NCBI GenBank assembly: GCA_902802905.1 | Contig: CADCNT010000010.1 | Span: 1 to 64,000 of the forward strand | From: an uncultured Erysipelotrichaceae bacterium | GTDB lineage: Bacteria; Bacillota_I; Bacilli_A; RFN20; CAG-826 | Direction: 5' to 3' | Length of the DNA stretch: 64,000 nt | Shown: piece by piece, positions 45,690 through 53,094 of the stretch | Numbering within the stretch: position 1 is the stretch's first letter | How the letters are laid out: each line of letters opens with the position of its first letter | The notes under the pieces: generated by a model | The model's database searches: none | The model's input: only the letters and a program-made list of their open reading frames with translations | Told to the model about the DNA's origin: nothing | Translations under genes and position numbers: made by a program

Positions 45690-46268
45690 ATGGCGAGTGA
45701 TTTAGGAAAAAGCTATAAGCTTAAAAAGATAAAAATTAATTATCCAAATGGTGATGTTTATGAAGGAATGGGCGCTGCCTATTATAATCCGCCATATGAA
45801 CCTCATGGAATAGGTCGATATTATCAAAAGTCTAGTGGAATTACTTTTGAAGCAGACTGGGAGTGGAGAAAGGGACCAGACTTTAAATCGATAAGAATAA
45901 TAAATAAGCCATTAGGAAAATCGTTTGTTATCTTACAGGTTTACGCTGGTGAGATTTATAGCGATTTAGTTCATCTTGATATAATCGAGGCAAAAGAAGG
46001 AGAATACGCCTTTAAAGATTTGCCATCTATCATCTTAGAACCACATAGTTGGTCAAAACATCAATTTGTTATAAAGAAAGTAAGCGACGAAGAATTGATT
46101 TTTGATTTTACCGGTCCGAAAGTGGATCACGGTAATTTTATCAACAAGCGCGCACCTAAGAATGAGCCAAAAGAATATGAATCAACTGTATCATCACATA
46201 TCATTTGGGATCACGATGATGAATATGATGTGAGCCAAACCGCAAAAATCGAACTATTATATTTTTAA
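45690..46268 (+). CDS. Hypothetical protein with MORN-like N-terminus
   Basis: 192 residues, no signal peptide. Residues 14-60 read like MORN repeats (YPNGDVYEGMG, then HGIGRYYQKSSGITFEADW). The remainder is beta-rich with no known motif and ends KIELLYF. MORN repeats usually mediate membrane or protein contact. The gene is single, between TerB and peptide 4, and lacks the shared promoter motif. AAGGGA precedes the ATG. Function unknown. Confidence 0.6.
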   Translation: MASDLGKSYKLKKIKINYPNGDVYEGMGAAYYNPPYEPHGIGRYYQKSSGITFEADWEWRKGPDFKSIRIINKPLGKSFVILQVYAGEIYSDLVHLDIIEAKEGEYAFKDLPSIILEPHSWSKHQFVIKKVSDEELIFDFTGPKVDHGNFINKRAPKNEPKEYESTVSSHIIWDHDDEYDVSQTAKIELLYF

Positions 46269-46335
46269 AAGGTAGCTGTCGTCGTCCAAATCCACTTATC
46301 TGGTTTTGCACAAAACGACTTATTCAACATAGATG

Positions 46336-46358
46336 AGGCCTCCGCGTGAGGTCTTTTC
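46336..46358 (+). terminator. Terminator before peptide 4
   Basis: AGGCCTC pairs with GAGGTCT around CGCGT, then TTTTC. Together with about 25 bases of upstream flank it is a near copy of the terminator at 43783. Confidence 0.75.
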
Positions 46359-46359
46359 T

Positions 46360-46391
46360 TGTGGCACATTTGTGACAAATGGTGTGATAAT
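46360..46391 (+). promoter_or_regulatory. Shared direct-repeat promoter, copy 3
   Basis: TGTGGCAC at 46360, TGTGACA at 46371, TGTGATAAT at 46383. It directly abuts the upstream terminator and precedes peptide 4. Confidence 0.8.
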
Positions 46392-46418
46392 ATAAAAATC
46401 AACAAGGAGACTTGCGAT

Positions 46419-46715
46419 ATGAAACAAGAATTATTAAAAGGATTAACTGAAGAACAAATTGCTAAAGTCAAGAAATGCAAGAACTACGACGAACTATTAG
46501 AACTTGCCAAAGCTGAAGGTGTTGAATTAACTGACGAACAATTAAAAATTGTTAGTGGCGGTGGCAAAGACTATTGTCAATCTACACCAAGCGACCCGTG
46601 TATGTATTGCGGATCAAAAGACGTCAAATATAAAAGAGAAACAACTGGTGTCTTATTTGATTACCAATATTGTGGCACATGTAGAACATGCGGAAGATCC
46701 TTTTATATTTTTTAA
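46419..46715 (+). CDS. Nif11-type leader / zinc-ribbon core peptide 4
   Basis: 98 residues from the ATG at 46419, which follows AAGGAG by 9 bases; the longer frame to 46359 starts inside the promoter and is rejected. Leader MKQELLKGLTEEQIAKVKKC and EGVELTDEQ, ending VSGGG. Core: the post-GG Cys is shifted to position 4 (KDYCQS), then CMYCGSKD and a second knuckle CGTCRTCGRSF with an additional Cys. The extra Cys in the second knuckle gives it seven core-side cysteine options, more than the others. Single-gene unit. Confidence 0.83.
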   Translation: MKQELLKGLTEEQIAKVKKCKNYDELLELAKAEGVELTDEQLKIVSGGGKDYCQSTPSDPCMYCGSKDVKYKRETTGVLFDYQYCGTCRTCGRSFYIF

Positions 46716-46761
46716 TTATAAAAGCGTAATAACCAAATACCCCTTTATATTATTAAATTTG

Positions 46762-46785
46762 AAGCCGTTTAAAAGCGGCTTTTTG
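46762..46785 (+). terminator. Terminator after peptide 4
   Basis: AAGCCG pairs with CGGCTT across TTTAAAAG, followed by TTTT. It abuts the next shared promoter. Confidence 0.75.
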
Positions 46786-46817
46786 TGTGGCACATTTGTG
46801 ACAGATACTGTGATAGC
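46786..46817 (+). promoter_or_regulatory. Shared direct-repeat promoter, copy 4
   Basis: TGTGGCAC at 46786, TGTGACA at 46797, TGTGATAGC at 46809. Precedes peptide 5. Confidence 0.8.
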
Positions 46818-46845
46818 ATAGAATTAACAAAGGAGAACTTTGAAA

Positions 46846-47115
46846 ATGAAAGAAGAATTATTAAAAGGTTTAAGCGAAGAACAAATCGCGAAAGTTAAAA
46901 AATGTAAAAGCCAAGATGAATTATTAAAACTCGCTAAAGAGGAAGGCATTGAATTAACTAGTGAGCAAATCGAAGCCGTCAGTGGTGGCGGATGTTTCTC
47001 AAGCATGAAATGCCCAAATTGTGGTTCAAAAGATTTTAGAAAATTGCCAAATTACCAAATAAGTGGATGTTCAACTTATAAATGTAATGCATGCGGTCAC
47101 GAGTGGTCTTTATAA
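46846..47115 (+). CDS. Nif11-type leader / zinc-ribbon core peptide 5
   Basis: 89 residues from the ATG at 46846 (AAGGAG 10 bases upstream; the TTG at 46840 is in the spacer). Leader MKEELLKGLSEEQIAKVKKC, EGIELTSEQ, VSGGG. Core is the shortest: Cys immediately after GGG (GCFSS), then CPNCGSKDF, an additional Cys (SGCSTY), and CNACGHEW. Single-gene unit ending in the terminator at 47174. Confidence 0.84.
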   Translation: MKEELLKGLSEEQIAKVKKCKSQDELLKLAKEEGIELTSEQIEAVSGGGCFSSMKCPNCGSKDFRKLPNYQISGCSTYKCNACGHEWSL

Positions 47116-47173
47116 AATAAACACGATAAGTGAATTAATAAAATACTATCAAAAGATTTATACCGTATAGATT

Positions 47174-47198
47174 AGGCCTTTTCGGAGGCCTTTTTTTG
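47174..47198 (+). terminator. Terminator before peptide 6
   Basis: AGGCCT at 47174-47179 pairs with AGGCCT at 47186-47191, followed by seven T. Same relative position to the promoter as at 43783 and 46336. Confidence 0.75.
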
Positions 47199-47228
47199 TG
47201 GCACTTTTGTGACAATACCTATGATAGT
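47197..47228 (+). promoter_or_regulatory. Shared direct-repeat promoter, copy 5
   Basis: TGTGGCAC at 47197, TGTGACA at 47208, TATGATAGT at 47220. Precedes peptides 6 and 7. Confidence 0.8.
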
Positions 47229-47256
47229 ATATGAATATCAAAGGAGAATTTTGAAA

Positions 47257-47541
47257 ATGAAAGAAGAATTACTTAAAGGTTTAACTGAAGAACAAATCGC
47301 TAAAGTAAAAGCTTGCAAAAACCAAGATGAATTGTTAGCGTTAGCCAAACAAGAAGGCGTTGAACTCACAGATGAACAATTAGCCGCTGTTTCCGGTGGT
47401 ATCTGCACAAGTACACCTACCTTTATCTGCCCAAAATGTGGTTCTGCCAAAATTAAAACTAGATATAATGAAAACTCTATTGCTGAATGGTGGAATAATA
47501 CCTGTCAAGATTGTGGATTTGTCTGGATTGTTAATAAATAA
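47257..47541 (+). CDS. Nif11-type leader / zinc-ribbon core peptide 6
   Basis: 94 residues from the ATG at 47257 (AAGGAG 10 bases upstream); the longer frame to 47209 would start in the promoter. Leader MKEELLKGLTEEQIAKVKAC, EGVELTDEQ, VSGG followed directly by ICTS. Core: CPKCGSAK, an aromatic insertion (EWWNN) and CQDCGFVW. In one unit with peptide 7, 18 bases apart. Confidence 0.84.
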   Translation: MKEELLKGLTEEQIAKVKACKNQDELLALAKQEGVELTDEQLAAVSGGICTSTPTFICPKCGSAKIKTRYNENSIAEWWNNTCQDCGFVWIVNK

Positions 47542-47559
47542 TAAAGGAGAATTTTGAAA

Positions 47560-47847
47560 ATGAAAAAAGATTTATTCAAAGGTTTAAGCGAAGAACAAAT
47601 CGCTAAAGTAAAAGCTTGTAAAAATAGTGAAGAACTCTTGGCTTTAGCTAAAGCAGAGGGCATTGAACTTACAGATGAACAACTAGCCGCGATTAGTGGT
47701 GGTGGCGCTTGTAGTGTTGTTTCAGATCTCGGAGATAAAATCAATCCTTTTGATTGCCCATTCTGTGGATATAACGGTAAATTTGATAAAGACGGTAATG
47801 AAATTACCTGTCCAAAATGTGGAAAAACTTGGAGAGATAACGGTTAA
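47560..47847 (+). CDS. Nif11-type leader / zinc-ribbon core peptide 7
   Basis: 95 residues from the ATG at 47560 (AAGGAG 10 bases upstream). Leader MKKDLFKGLSEEQIAKVKAC, EGIELTDEQ, ISGGG. Core: ACSV after GG, GDKINPFDCPFCG, CPKCGKTW. It shares the long-linker subtype with peptides 1 and 2, so that subtype occurs at both ends of the array. Terminator at 47912 ends the unit. Confidence 0.85.
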   Translation: MKKDLFKGLSEEQIAKVKACKNSEELLALAKAEGIELTDEQLAAISGGGACSVVSDLGDKINPFDCPFCGYNGKFDKDGNEITCPKCGKTWRDNG

Positions 47848-47911
47848 TATTTAAAGCTTTTTGATATTCGAAAATAAGTTCTCGAATAAAAAAAGAATAA
47901 GCCTCTAAAAA

Positions 47912-47938
47912 GCCGAGTGCAAAATCTCGGTTTTTTTG
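47912..47938 (+). terminator. Terminator after peptides 6 and 7
   Basis: CCGAG pairs with CTCGG across TGCAAAAT, followed by seven T. It abuts the next shared promoter. Confidence 0.75.
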
Positions 47939-47970
47939 TGGCACTTTTGTGACATAGGTATTGATACAAT
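47937..47970 (+). promoter_or_regulatory. Shared direct-repeat promoter, copy 6
   Basis: TGTGGCAC at 47937, TGTGACA at 47948, ATTGATACAAT at 47960. Precedes the lipase-like/lipoprotein operon and so ties it to the peptide genes. Confidence 0.78.
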
Positions 47971-48012
47971 AATAAGCGAAGGGAAAATAATTATTATTTT
48001 TAAGAGAGTTAT

Positions 48013-50016
48013 ATGAAAAATTTTGCATTAATGTTCTTCCTCTCATGTGGGCTTGTCACTGGTGTTGCTAGTGGTGGGGCTCCTACTAGAGCAAATGAAA
48101 CTTATGAAGTGAATAAGTATTCTTTTTTCTACGCTCCTGATAGTAGATATGAAACTGCACCTCACTTCACCGCCGATATTTATTTTTCCCAATCCTATTT
48201 TGAACACTCATCCTATGAATATGACACACATTTAGCTACTGCTTCCCTTTGCTTAGCGATGTCCACTTATCCTGACTATACTTCAGCATATGATGATGAA
48301 TGGTATCAAAGCCAACCTAAGTTTATTAAGAATACATTGGAGACTATTGGCTTTAATTCATTTACTACTAATCAAGATTACGTAGAAACTGCGAGAATGG
48401 ATTCTATTGGTTTGGCCATTGCTAAAAAAGAATTTAATAATTATACAGTTATTGCTGTGGCACCTAGATCTGGTGGCTATTATAGAGAATGGGCAAACAA
48501 TATGCATTTAGGCGATGGCACTAAGTCAGACTATATGCATGAAGGCTGGTATAACGCAGCTAATAAGTTAATTGATTTTGTTATTAATTACGTTAAAGAT
48601 AACCAAGTCACTGGACGTGTGAAATTATGGATGACAGGTTATTCTAGAGGCGGAGCAACCGCTAATTTGGCTGCCGGTTTAATTGATGCCCGTTTAGATA
48701 AGGGTGAAAACTTATTAGGTAATCAAGCCAGTTTAACTAGAGAAGATGTCTATGCTTATACATTTGAAGCGCCTCAAGGAGCGAATGTAAATTCTAAAAC
48801 CATTAAACTCCCTAAAGATGCCATTTATGGCAATATCTTTAATGTAATTCATCCTAATGATATCGTTCCTAAAGTTGCGATGGCGGAGTATGGCTTTACT
48901 CGCTTTGGAATTGATAAATTCATTACCACTAAATTTTATGATCCTAGCAATTACGACAGTAATCGCCGTGTCTTTAATAAGTTATTTGATATCGTCAATC
49001 AAAATGATGAAGTCAAATACAGCGGTGATAATTTTGGAATGTATGGTCTTAAAATTGAAGACTTCTTAAGAATTATTACCGTGATTCCTGCGATTGTTGG
49101 TTTAATTACTGGTGACCTTGGTCAAGCAAAAGACAAAACTAAGGCCAATTATGACGCCAATATTGCATCAACCTTATTCATTGAAGAAATTACCTCAGAA
49201 CTAGGTTCTAGAGATAACTATGTTAAGAAATATCAACCCTCTTTAGAGAATTTGATGCTTATTATGAAGAACGAACAGTACACTGATATACCTTCTACTC
49301 CAGGTTTAGTGTTAAGAATGTTTATCCTTACTGTTTTATCTAGTTCTCTTTTAGGTAATTTTAATTCGATACAAAAGGCTATTAAGAGTAGCGTAGGTTC
49401 TTATGCGTCTGCAATCGTGGACCTCCTTGATGTTTTAGTTGATCCAATGGTGGATGCATATTGGGAAAGACCAAATGAACTTATCTCTATTGCAGTGCAT
49501 ATTGGTGATATCTTCCAAAACCATTATGCGGATATCATTCTCGCCCATGTGCAAGCACAAGATAGTTACTATATTGATGACTATAACAAGAATAATGAAG
49601 AAAAGATTAGTGTTGTTTCTTTTAGAAATAACGCTGATTTTGGAAGAATGAAATTCTTCGGCTTTAATGATTTAGGCTTAAGATTAGAGAGCAAGAACGG
49701 CACTCGTGTTGTTAACGTTGAAGGACATCTTGTTGGCAAGAGCGATATTGAGCAATGCAATAAAGAATATGCGGTTGGCTATTATAGCTATATTACCGAA
49801 GAGAAGATGGAACTATTTATGCCTATCAATAAGAAATATAACATCTCGATGAAGTCTTATTCTAAAAAGCCACGTCACCGCGTTGAATATTGGGCTTACT
49901 ATCAATTCTTTGCTTTAGATAATCGCGGAGTAAAAAGAGCGCAACTAGACCATAAAAAAGACACAGCCTACTTTAACTCTGATCGCTTTAAACGCGACGT
50001 TAATGTCAAACTATAA
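48013..50016 (+). CDS. Secreted alpha/beta-hydrolase, lipase-like
   Basis: 667 residues with a signal peptide (MKNFALMFFLSCGLV to RANE). The nucleophile elbow WMTGYSRGGATANL has Ser211 in GxSxG. A likely catalytic Asp/His region follows (TFEAPQGAN and VIHPNDIVPKVAMAEYGF near 281), as in class 3 lipase-type folds. The C-terminal 300 residues are mostly helical and unassigned. The gene has the shared promoter and overlaps or abuts the lipoprotein gene behind it, so the two act together. A role in membrane-lipid attack, processing or immunity for the exported peptides is an open inference. Confidence 0.78.
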   Translation: MKNFALMFFLSCGLVTGVASGGAPTRANETYEVNKYSFFYAPDSRYETAPHFTADIYFSQSYFEHSSYEYDTHLATASLCLAMSTYPDYTSAYDDEWYQSQPKFIKNTLETIGFNSFTTNQDYVETARMDSIGLAIAKKEFNNYTVIAVAPRSGGYYREWANNMHLGDGTKSDYMHEGWYNAANKLIDFVINYVKDNQVTGRVKLWMTGYSRGGATANLAAGLIDARLDKGENLLGNQASLTREDVYAYTFEAPQGANVNSKTIKLPKDAIYGNIFNVIHPNDIVPKVAMAEYGFTRFGIDKFITTKFYDPSNYDSNRRVFNKLFDIVNQNDEVKYSGDNFGMYGLKIEDFLRIITVIPAIVGLITGDLGQAKDKTKANYDANIASTLFIEEITSELGSRDNYVKKYQPSLENLMLIMKNEQYTDIPSTPGLVLRMFILTVLSSSLLGNFNSIQKAIKSSVGSYASAIVDLLDVLVDPMVDAYWERPNELISIAVHIGDIFQNHYADIILAHVQAQDSYYIDDYNKNNEEKISVVSFRNNADFGRMKFFGFNDLGLRLESKNGTRVVNVEGHLVGKSDIEQCNKEYAVGYYSYITEEKMELFMPINKKYNISMKSYSKKPRHRVEYWAYYQFFALDNRGVKRAQLDHKKDTAYFNSDRFKRDVNVKL

Positions 50017-50029
50017 GGAGGAAAAGAAG

Positions 50030-51115
50030 ATGAAAAGAAATGCTTTATTATTAATTCCTCTAGTGGTGGGACTTGTCTCTTGTAGTAACTCTTCTAGTGT
50101 TCCAAATCGAGAGACTGTGAATAGATTAAAAGAATTGTTAAGTAAACAAGACTTGTCTGAATTCTACACTAAAACAGTAAATGGTATTTATTCACAAGAA
50201 TATGATGTTTTAGACATTGAAAAAGACGGAGAAGAAAGAACAACAAGTTATTTCAGCTATCTTGGAGTTGGTCTATTCGGTTTCTATTATGATCTTAGCA
50301 AGAATCAATATGACTCTATTGTTGATGAAAATGGTGATATTGATACCTTTGATGCGATTTCTACTGGGCAAGGATCATATGGCATCATGCAAGTATCCAG
50401 AACCATGTATTTTAATAGAGAAGGTAGTTCCGAGGCCAAAATTAATAACCTCGATATTTCACAAAATGTTAATCTTAAAACTGTCGAACAAGATCTCTGG
50501 GTCGAAAATAGTCTACTTGTTAGCGATGATGGTGTCTTTCAGTATGAAACTCGTCAAGAATTCTCCGCTATTATAAATAGAGAATTATTATTTAACTCTG
50601 TTTCTACTAGAACATTCCGTGATATTTTTTCAAAAGTAGATTTATTTGACACTCCTGGGAATGTTGAACATTTAGATAAGTTATATTTTTCCATCTGTCG
50701 AGATTTAGCAAACAAAAGCGATAAGCAAATTAGTAATTTCATAAAAGCAAATCAAGTTTCTATTCAAGAAGAACAAAATAATGTTGAAGTAAGTTTTGTT
50801 TACACTAACGAAGATCTTGAAGAAGAGGAAATGGATTATATTTTCCCTGGTGCGATTAAAGGAACACTTTATTTTGATAAAGAAACTTATCAATTCTTAA
50901 ACTTCGAATACGAAATGGTATATCAAGTCGAAACCTATGATAGGGAAACTGGTAGCATTAAGGTCATTAATACAAAATTCACTTGTTCTGGAGAATCCAC
51001 TCGTGAAATACCACATGATACAGTAGAACCAATTAACCCAACAATCTATGATGATGTTGCTCAGTTTTTAGAAGATGTAAATGAAAATGTCGTGCCACCA
51101 AGTATTGTCATATAG
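50030..51115 (+). CDS. Lipoprotein paired with the lipase-like protein
   Basis: 361 residues from the ATG at 50030, 9 bases after AAGGAGG (50014-50020); the ATG at 50003 precedes that site and would overlap the upstream gene. Lipobox VSCS near residue 18. The body is beta-rich (repeated strand pairs around VDENGDIDTFDAIS and YLNFEYEMVYQ) with no catalytic motif; it may be a chaperone, inhibitor or receptor for its neighbour. Unknown family. It ends shortly before an orphan copy of the shared promoter motif. Confidence 0.65.
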   Translation: MKRNALLLIPLVVGLVSCSNSSSVPNRETVNRLKELLSKQDLSEFYTKTVNGIYSQEYDVLDIEKDGEERTTSYFSYLGVGLFGFYYDLSKNQYDSIVDENGDIDTFDAISTGQGSYGIMQVSRTMYFNREGSSEAKINNLDISQNVNLKTVEQDLWVENSLLVSDDGVFQYETRQEFSAIINRELLFNSVSTRTFRDIFSKVDLFDTPGNVEHLDKLYFSICRDLANKSDKQISNFIKANQVSIQEEQNNVEVSFVYTNEDLEEEEMDYIFPGAIKGTLYFDKETYQFLNFEYEMVYQVETYDRETGSIKVINTKFTCSGESTREIPHDTVEPINPTIYDDVAQFLEDVNENVVPPSIVI

Positions 51116-51126
51116 TTTGTTATCTA

Positions 51127-51158
51127 TTTGGCACTTTTGTGACATTTCATGTGCTTCA
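51127..51158 (+). promoter_or_regulatory. Shared direct-repeat element, orphan copy 7
   Basis: TTTGGCAC at 51127, TGTGACA at 51138 and TGTGCTTC at 51150 keep the 11/12 spacing, but the -10 is not GATAAT; TAAAAT at 51163-51168 is the nearest substitute. No protein gene starts directly behind it. Confidence 0.6.
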
Positions 51159-51169
51159 AAGGTAAAATA

Positions 51170-51232
51170 TTGCCAAAGCTTCGTGCGATGGCGTTTGAAA
51201 ACAGTATCGAAAGCTCGGTACTGTTTTGTTTT
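51170..51232 (+). ncRNA. Possible small RNA between orphan promoter and terminator
   Basis: Between the orphan promoter element (51127-51158) and a strong hairpin terminator (51201-51232) lie about 60 bases without a translatable frame. A short RNA could be made from here. Equally, the hairpin may simply end the lipoprotein transcript. Inference only. Confidence 0.25.
51201..51232 (+). terminator. Strong Rho-independent terminator
   Basis: ACAGTATCGA pairs with TCGGTACTGT (one G-T pair) around AAGC, followed by TTTGTTTT. Confidence 0.85.
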
Positions 51233-51294
51233 ATAAAGTGGCACACCTATTCTTCTTTTTGAAAGAATGAATGTTTTGATAAAATGAAATTGTT

Positions 51295-52005
51295 ATGAGA
51301 AGAATATATTTCTCTTGGATAATCGCGGTACTTGGAATTTTTGGCACTGTTTATGGTGCTTATTTGCTCATTTATCACTTTAATCACGGAAATTGGCTTT
51401 CCGCTTTCAGTTTAGTATTACTTATTATTGGCATAGTGTGTTTATTGCTTTCTATTCCTGTGTGGATTATTTCCTATATAAACAATAAGAAAATGAAGGA
51501 TGAACCAACTCATCCACTTGTAAAAGAAGAGCCTAAAAAAGAAGTAGTGGAACAACCTAAAGAAGAAAAAATAGAACCAGTGCAAAGACAAAAACCAGCA
51601 CGCAGCGGCTATATTTCTAGGTCTGATGATAAAACTTACACAAGTTATGTCCCAACTACGGTTTATGTAAAACAAGTCGGTTATGGACCTGTTTTAAGAG
51701 TGGAAGGTAATCGTATTTTAAATATGCGTTCTAATACGTATTATCGTATTGAAGGGAATATGGTTAACCAAGAAGGATCTGGTCCAGTGTTTGAAATAGT
51801 GGGTAACCAAATTAAAAATGCTTTTGGTGGCTACTTATTTGAATTAAGTGGCAGCAATATTAATAAAGTTTATGGTGGCTTTTATGCCTCTGTTAGCGGG
51901 AACTACATCTCCTTATATGATTTATCAATGAAATATGAGATGACAGATAGTTTGTCTAAGAAGCAAATACTCGTTGTTGCTGCCTTACTTTTTAGGAGTT
52001 TATAA
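51295..52005 (+). CDS. Membrane protein with repetitive beta-rich C-terminal domain
   Basis: 236 residues, unknown. Two membrane helices (about 8-28 and 36-61) are followed by a charged Pro/Lys/Glu-rich linker (residues 66-102). The C-terminal part (about 125-215) is a series of short beta units of 10-13 residues: VLRVEGNRILN, YYRIEGNMVNQ, VFEIVGNQIKN, LFELSGSNINK, FYASVSGNYIS. It looks like a small beta-helix facing the cytoplasm or the wall. No ribosome binding site; a TAAAAT lies about 10 bases before the ATG, so the mRNA may be leaderless. A half copy of the shared motif (GTGGCAC) is at 51238. Confidence 0.62.
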   Translation: MRRIYFSWIIAVLGIFGTVYGAYLLIYHFNHGNWLSAFSLVLLIIGIVCLLLSIPVWIISYINNKKMKDEPTHPLVKEEPKKEVVEQPKEEKIEPVQRQKPARSGYISRSDDKTYTSYVPTTVYVKQVGYGPVLRVEGNRILNMRSNTYYRIEGNMVNQEGSGPVFEIVGNQIKNAFGGYLFELSGSNINKVYGGFYASVSGNYISLYDLSMKYEMTDSLSKKQILVVAALLFRSL

Positions 52006-52009
52006 AAAA

Positions 52010-52037
52010 TAATCGCCTTATGAGGCGATTTTCTTTT
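52010..52037. terminator. Terminator between convergent genes
   Basis: AATCGCCT (52011-52018) pairs perfectly with AGGCGATT (52023-52030), with T runs beyond. It serves the 51295 gene and possibly the minus-strand epimerase gene. Confidence 0.8.
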
Positions 52038-52043
52038 GTTTCT

Positions 52044-53027
52044 TTAGATTAGATTTTTTTTGAATTTATATTTTATGAAGTGATGAAATCTCTTATTCTT
52101 ATCGAATAAAATGCTTTTTGTTCTATCCAGTTGTGGCTCAATTGCAATTCCTCTTCTGGCTTCTTGTTTTGAATTATTAGCGACAAAGCCTGGAGCAAAG
52201 TTATCAGTGTATATAACAACCGCATCTAAACTTGTTGATATATTAAGTTGGTAACGCTCATTTTTCAGTGTTATTTGACTGATATTTGGGTTAACTTTAT
52301 CAAAAACCCAACAGTGGTCAAATCCTTTTAGCATTCCGTTATTTATCTCTTTGTTATCGATATCTATGCCTAGTTTCTTTTCTTTTCGGAAATCTAAATA
52401 AGAAGGAACCGCTTTGCTTTTGGTGAAAATAAGATCTTTTGGATCTAACTGTAAATAATTAGACGCTTTTACTTGTAAGCTGAGATTATTTACTCCAGCA
52501 TCTCCTAAACAAAAGTAGGAGTGGTTAGTAAGAGATATTGGACATTTTCCATCTAGCGAACAATCTAACACTATTTTGATGTCTGGTTTATCGTTTGCTA
52601 TTTCATATCTCACTTTGATTAATGCGTTAGAAGGAAAACCTGACTCTCCAGCTTTAGATAAGTATGAGAATGTGATAGATGTGTTTCTTTTGTTTTCTTT
52701 TACTACATACTTAAATTTTTGATTTGATAAACCATCTATTCCTCCATGGAGGGTTTTACTGTCTTCGTTAGCGGCTAAACGATATATATGTCCATCAATT
52801 TTGATAACACTGTCTTTAACTCTACCTGCGACTCTACCAATGGTTTTGCCGTGATAGACATCGTTTCTTACAAAATCTTTTATGTATTTTGGGCGATAAA
52901 GCATCTCCACGTCATCGTACACAATATAGAAAAGTGAAGCTCCTAAATCACATAGGGTGATAACCATATGAGAGTTATTAGTAACTTGGATGAATTTTAG
53001 ATTTTCTTTTTCAAAGGTTTTAATCAT
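52044..53027 (-). CDS. galM: Aldose 1-epimerase (galactose mutarotase)
   Basis: 327 residues, cytoplasmic. Interconverts alpha and beta anomers of aldoses so that kinases can use them. Family marks: LCDLGASLFYI, NDVYHGKTIGRVAGR, KTLHGGIDGLSNQKF with an active-site His, SLTNHSYFCLG with the second His, and near the end AIEPQLD with the catalytic Glu. A single gene divergent from 53095. Probably supports the sugar pathways of this region. Confidence 0.88.
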   Translation of the reverse strand: MIKTFEKENLKFIQVTNNSHMVITLCDLGASLFYIVYDDVEMLYRPKYIKDFVRNDVYHGKTIGRVAGRVKDSVIKIDGHIYRLAANEDSKTLHGGIDGLSNQKFKYVVKENKRNTSITFSYLSKAGESGFPSNALIKVRYEIANDKPDIKIVLDCSLDGKCPISLTNHSYFCLGDAGVNNLSLQVKASNYLQLDPKDLIFTKSKAVPSYLDFRKEKKLGIDIDNKEINNGMLKGFDHCWVFDKVNPNISQITLKNERYQLNISTSLDAVVIYTDNFAPGFVANNSKQEARRGIAIEPQLDRTKSILFDKNKRFHHFIKYKFKKNLI

Positions 53028-53094
53028 ATTGCTACCTTAAATTATAACTTAGATTGTTGTGATTATAACCATCAAACATTACAATTAAAAAGCA

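Noticed and set aside
44133-47744. Open antisense frames across every Nif11 gene, with similar proteins
   Set aside because: They look conserved only because the leader codons on the other strand are conserved. None has a ribosome binding site or a promoter.
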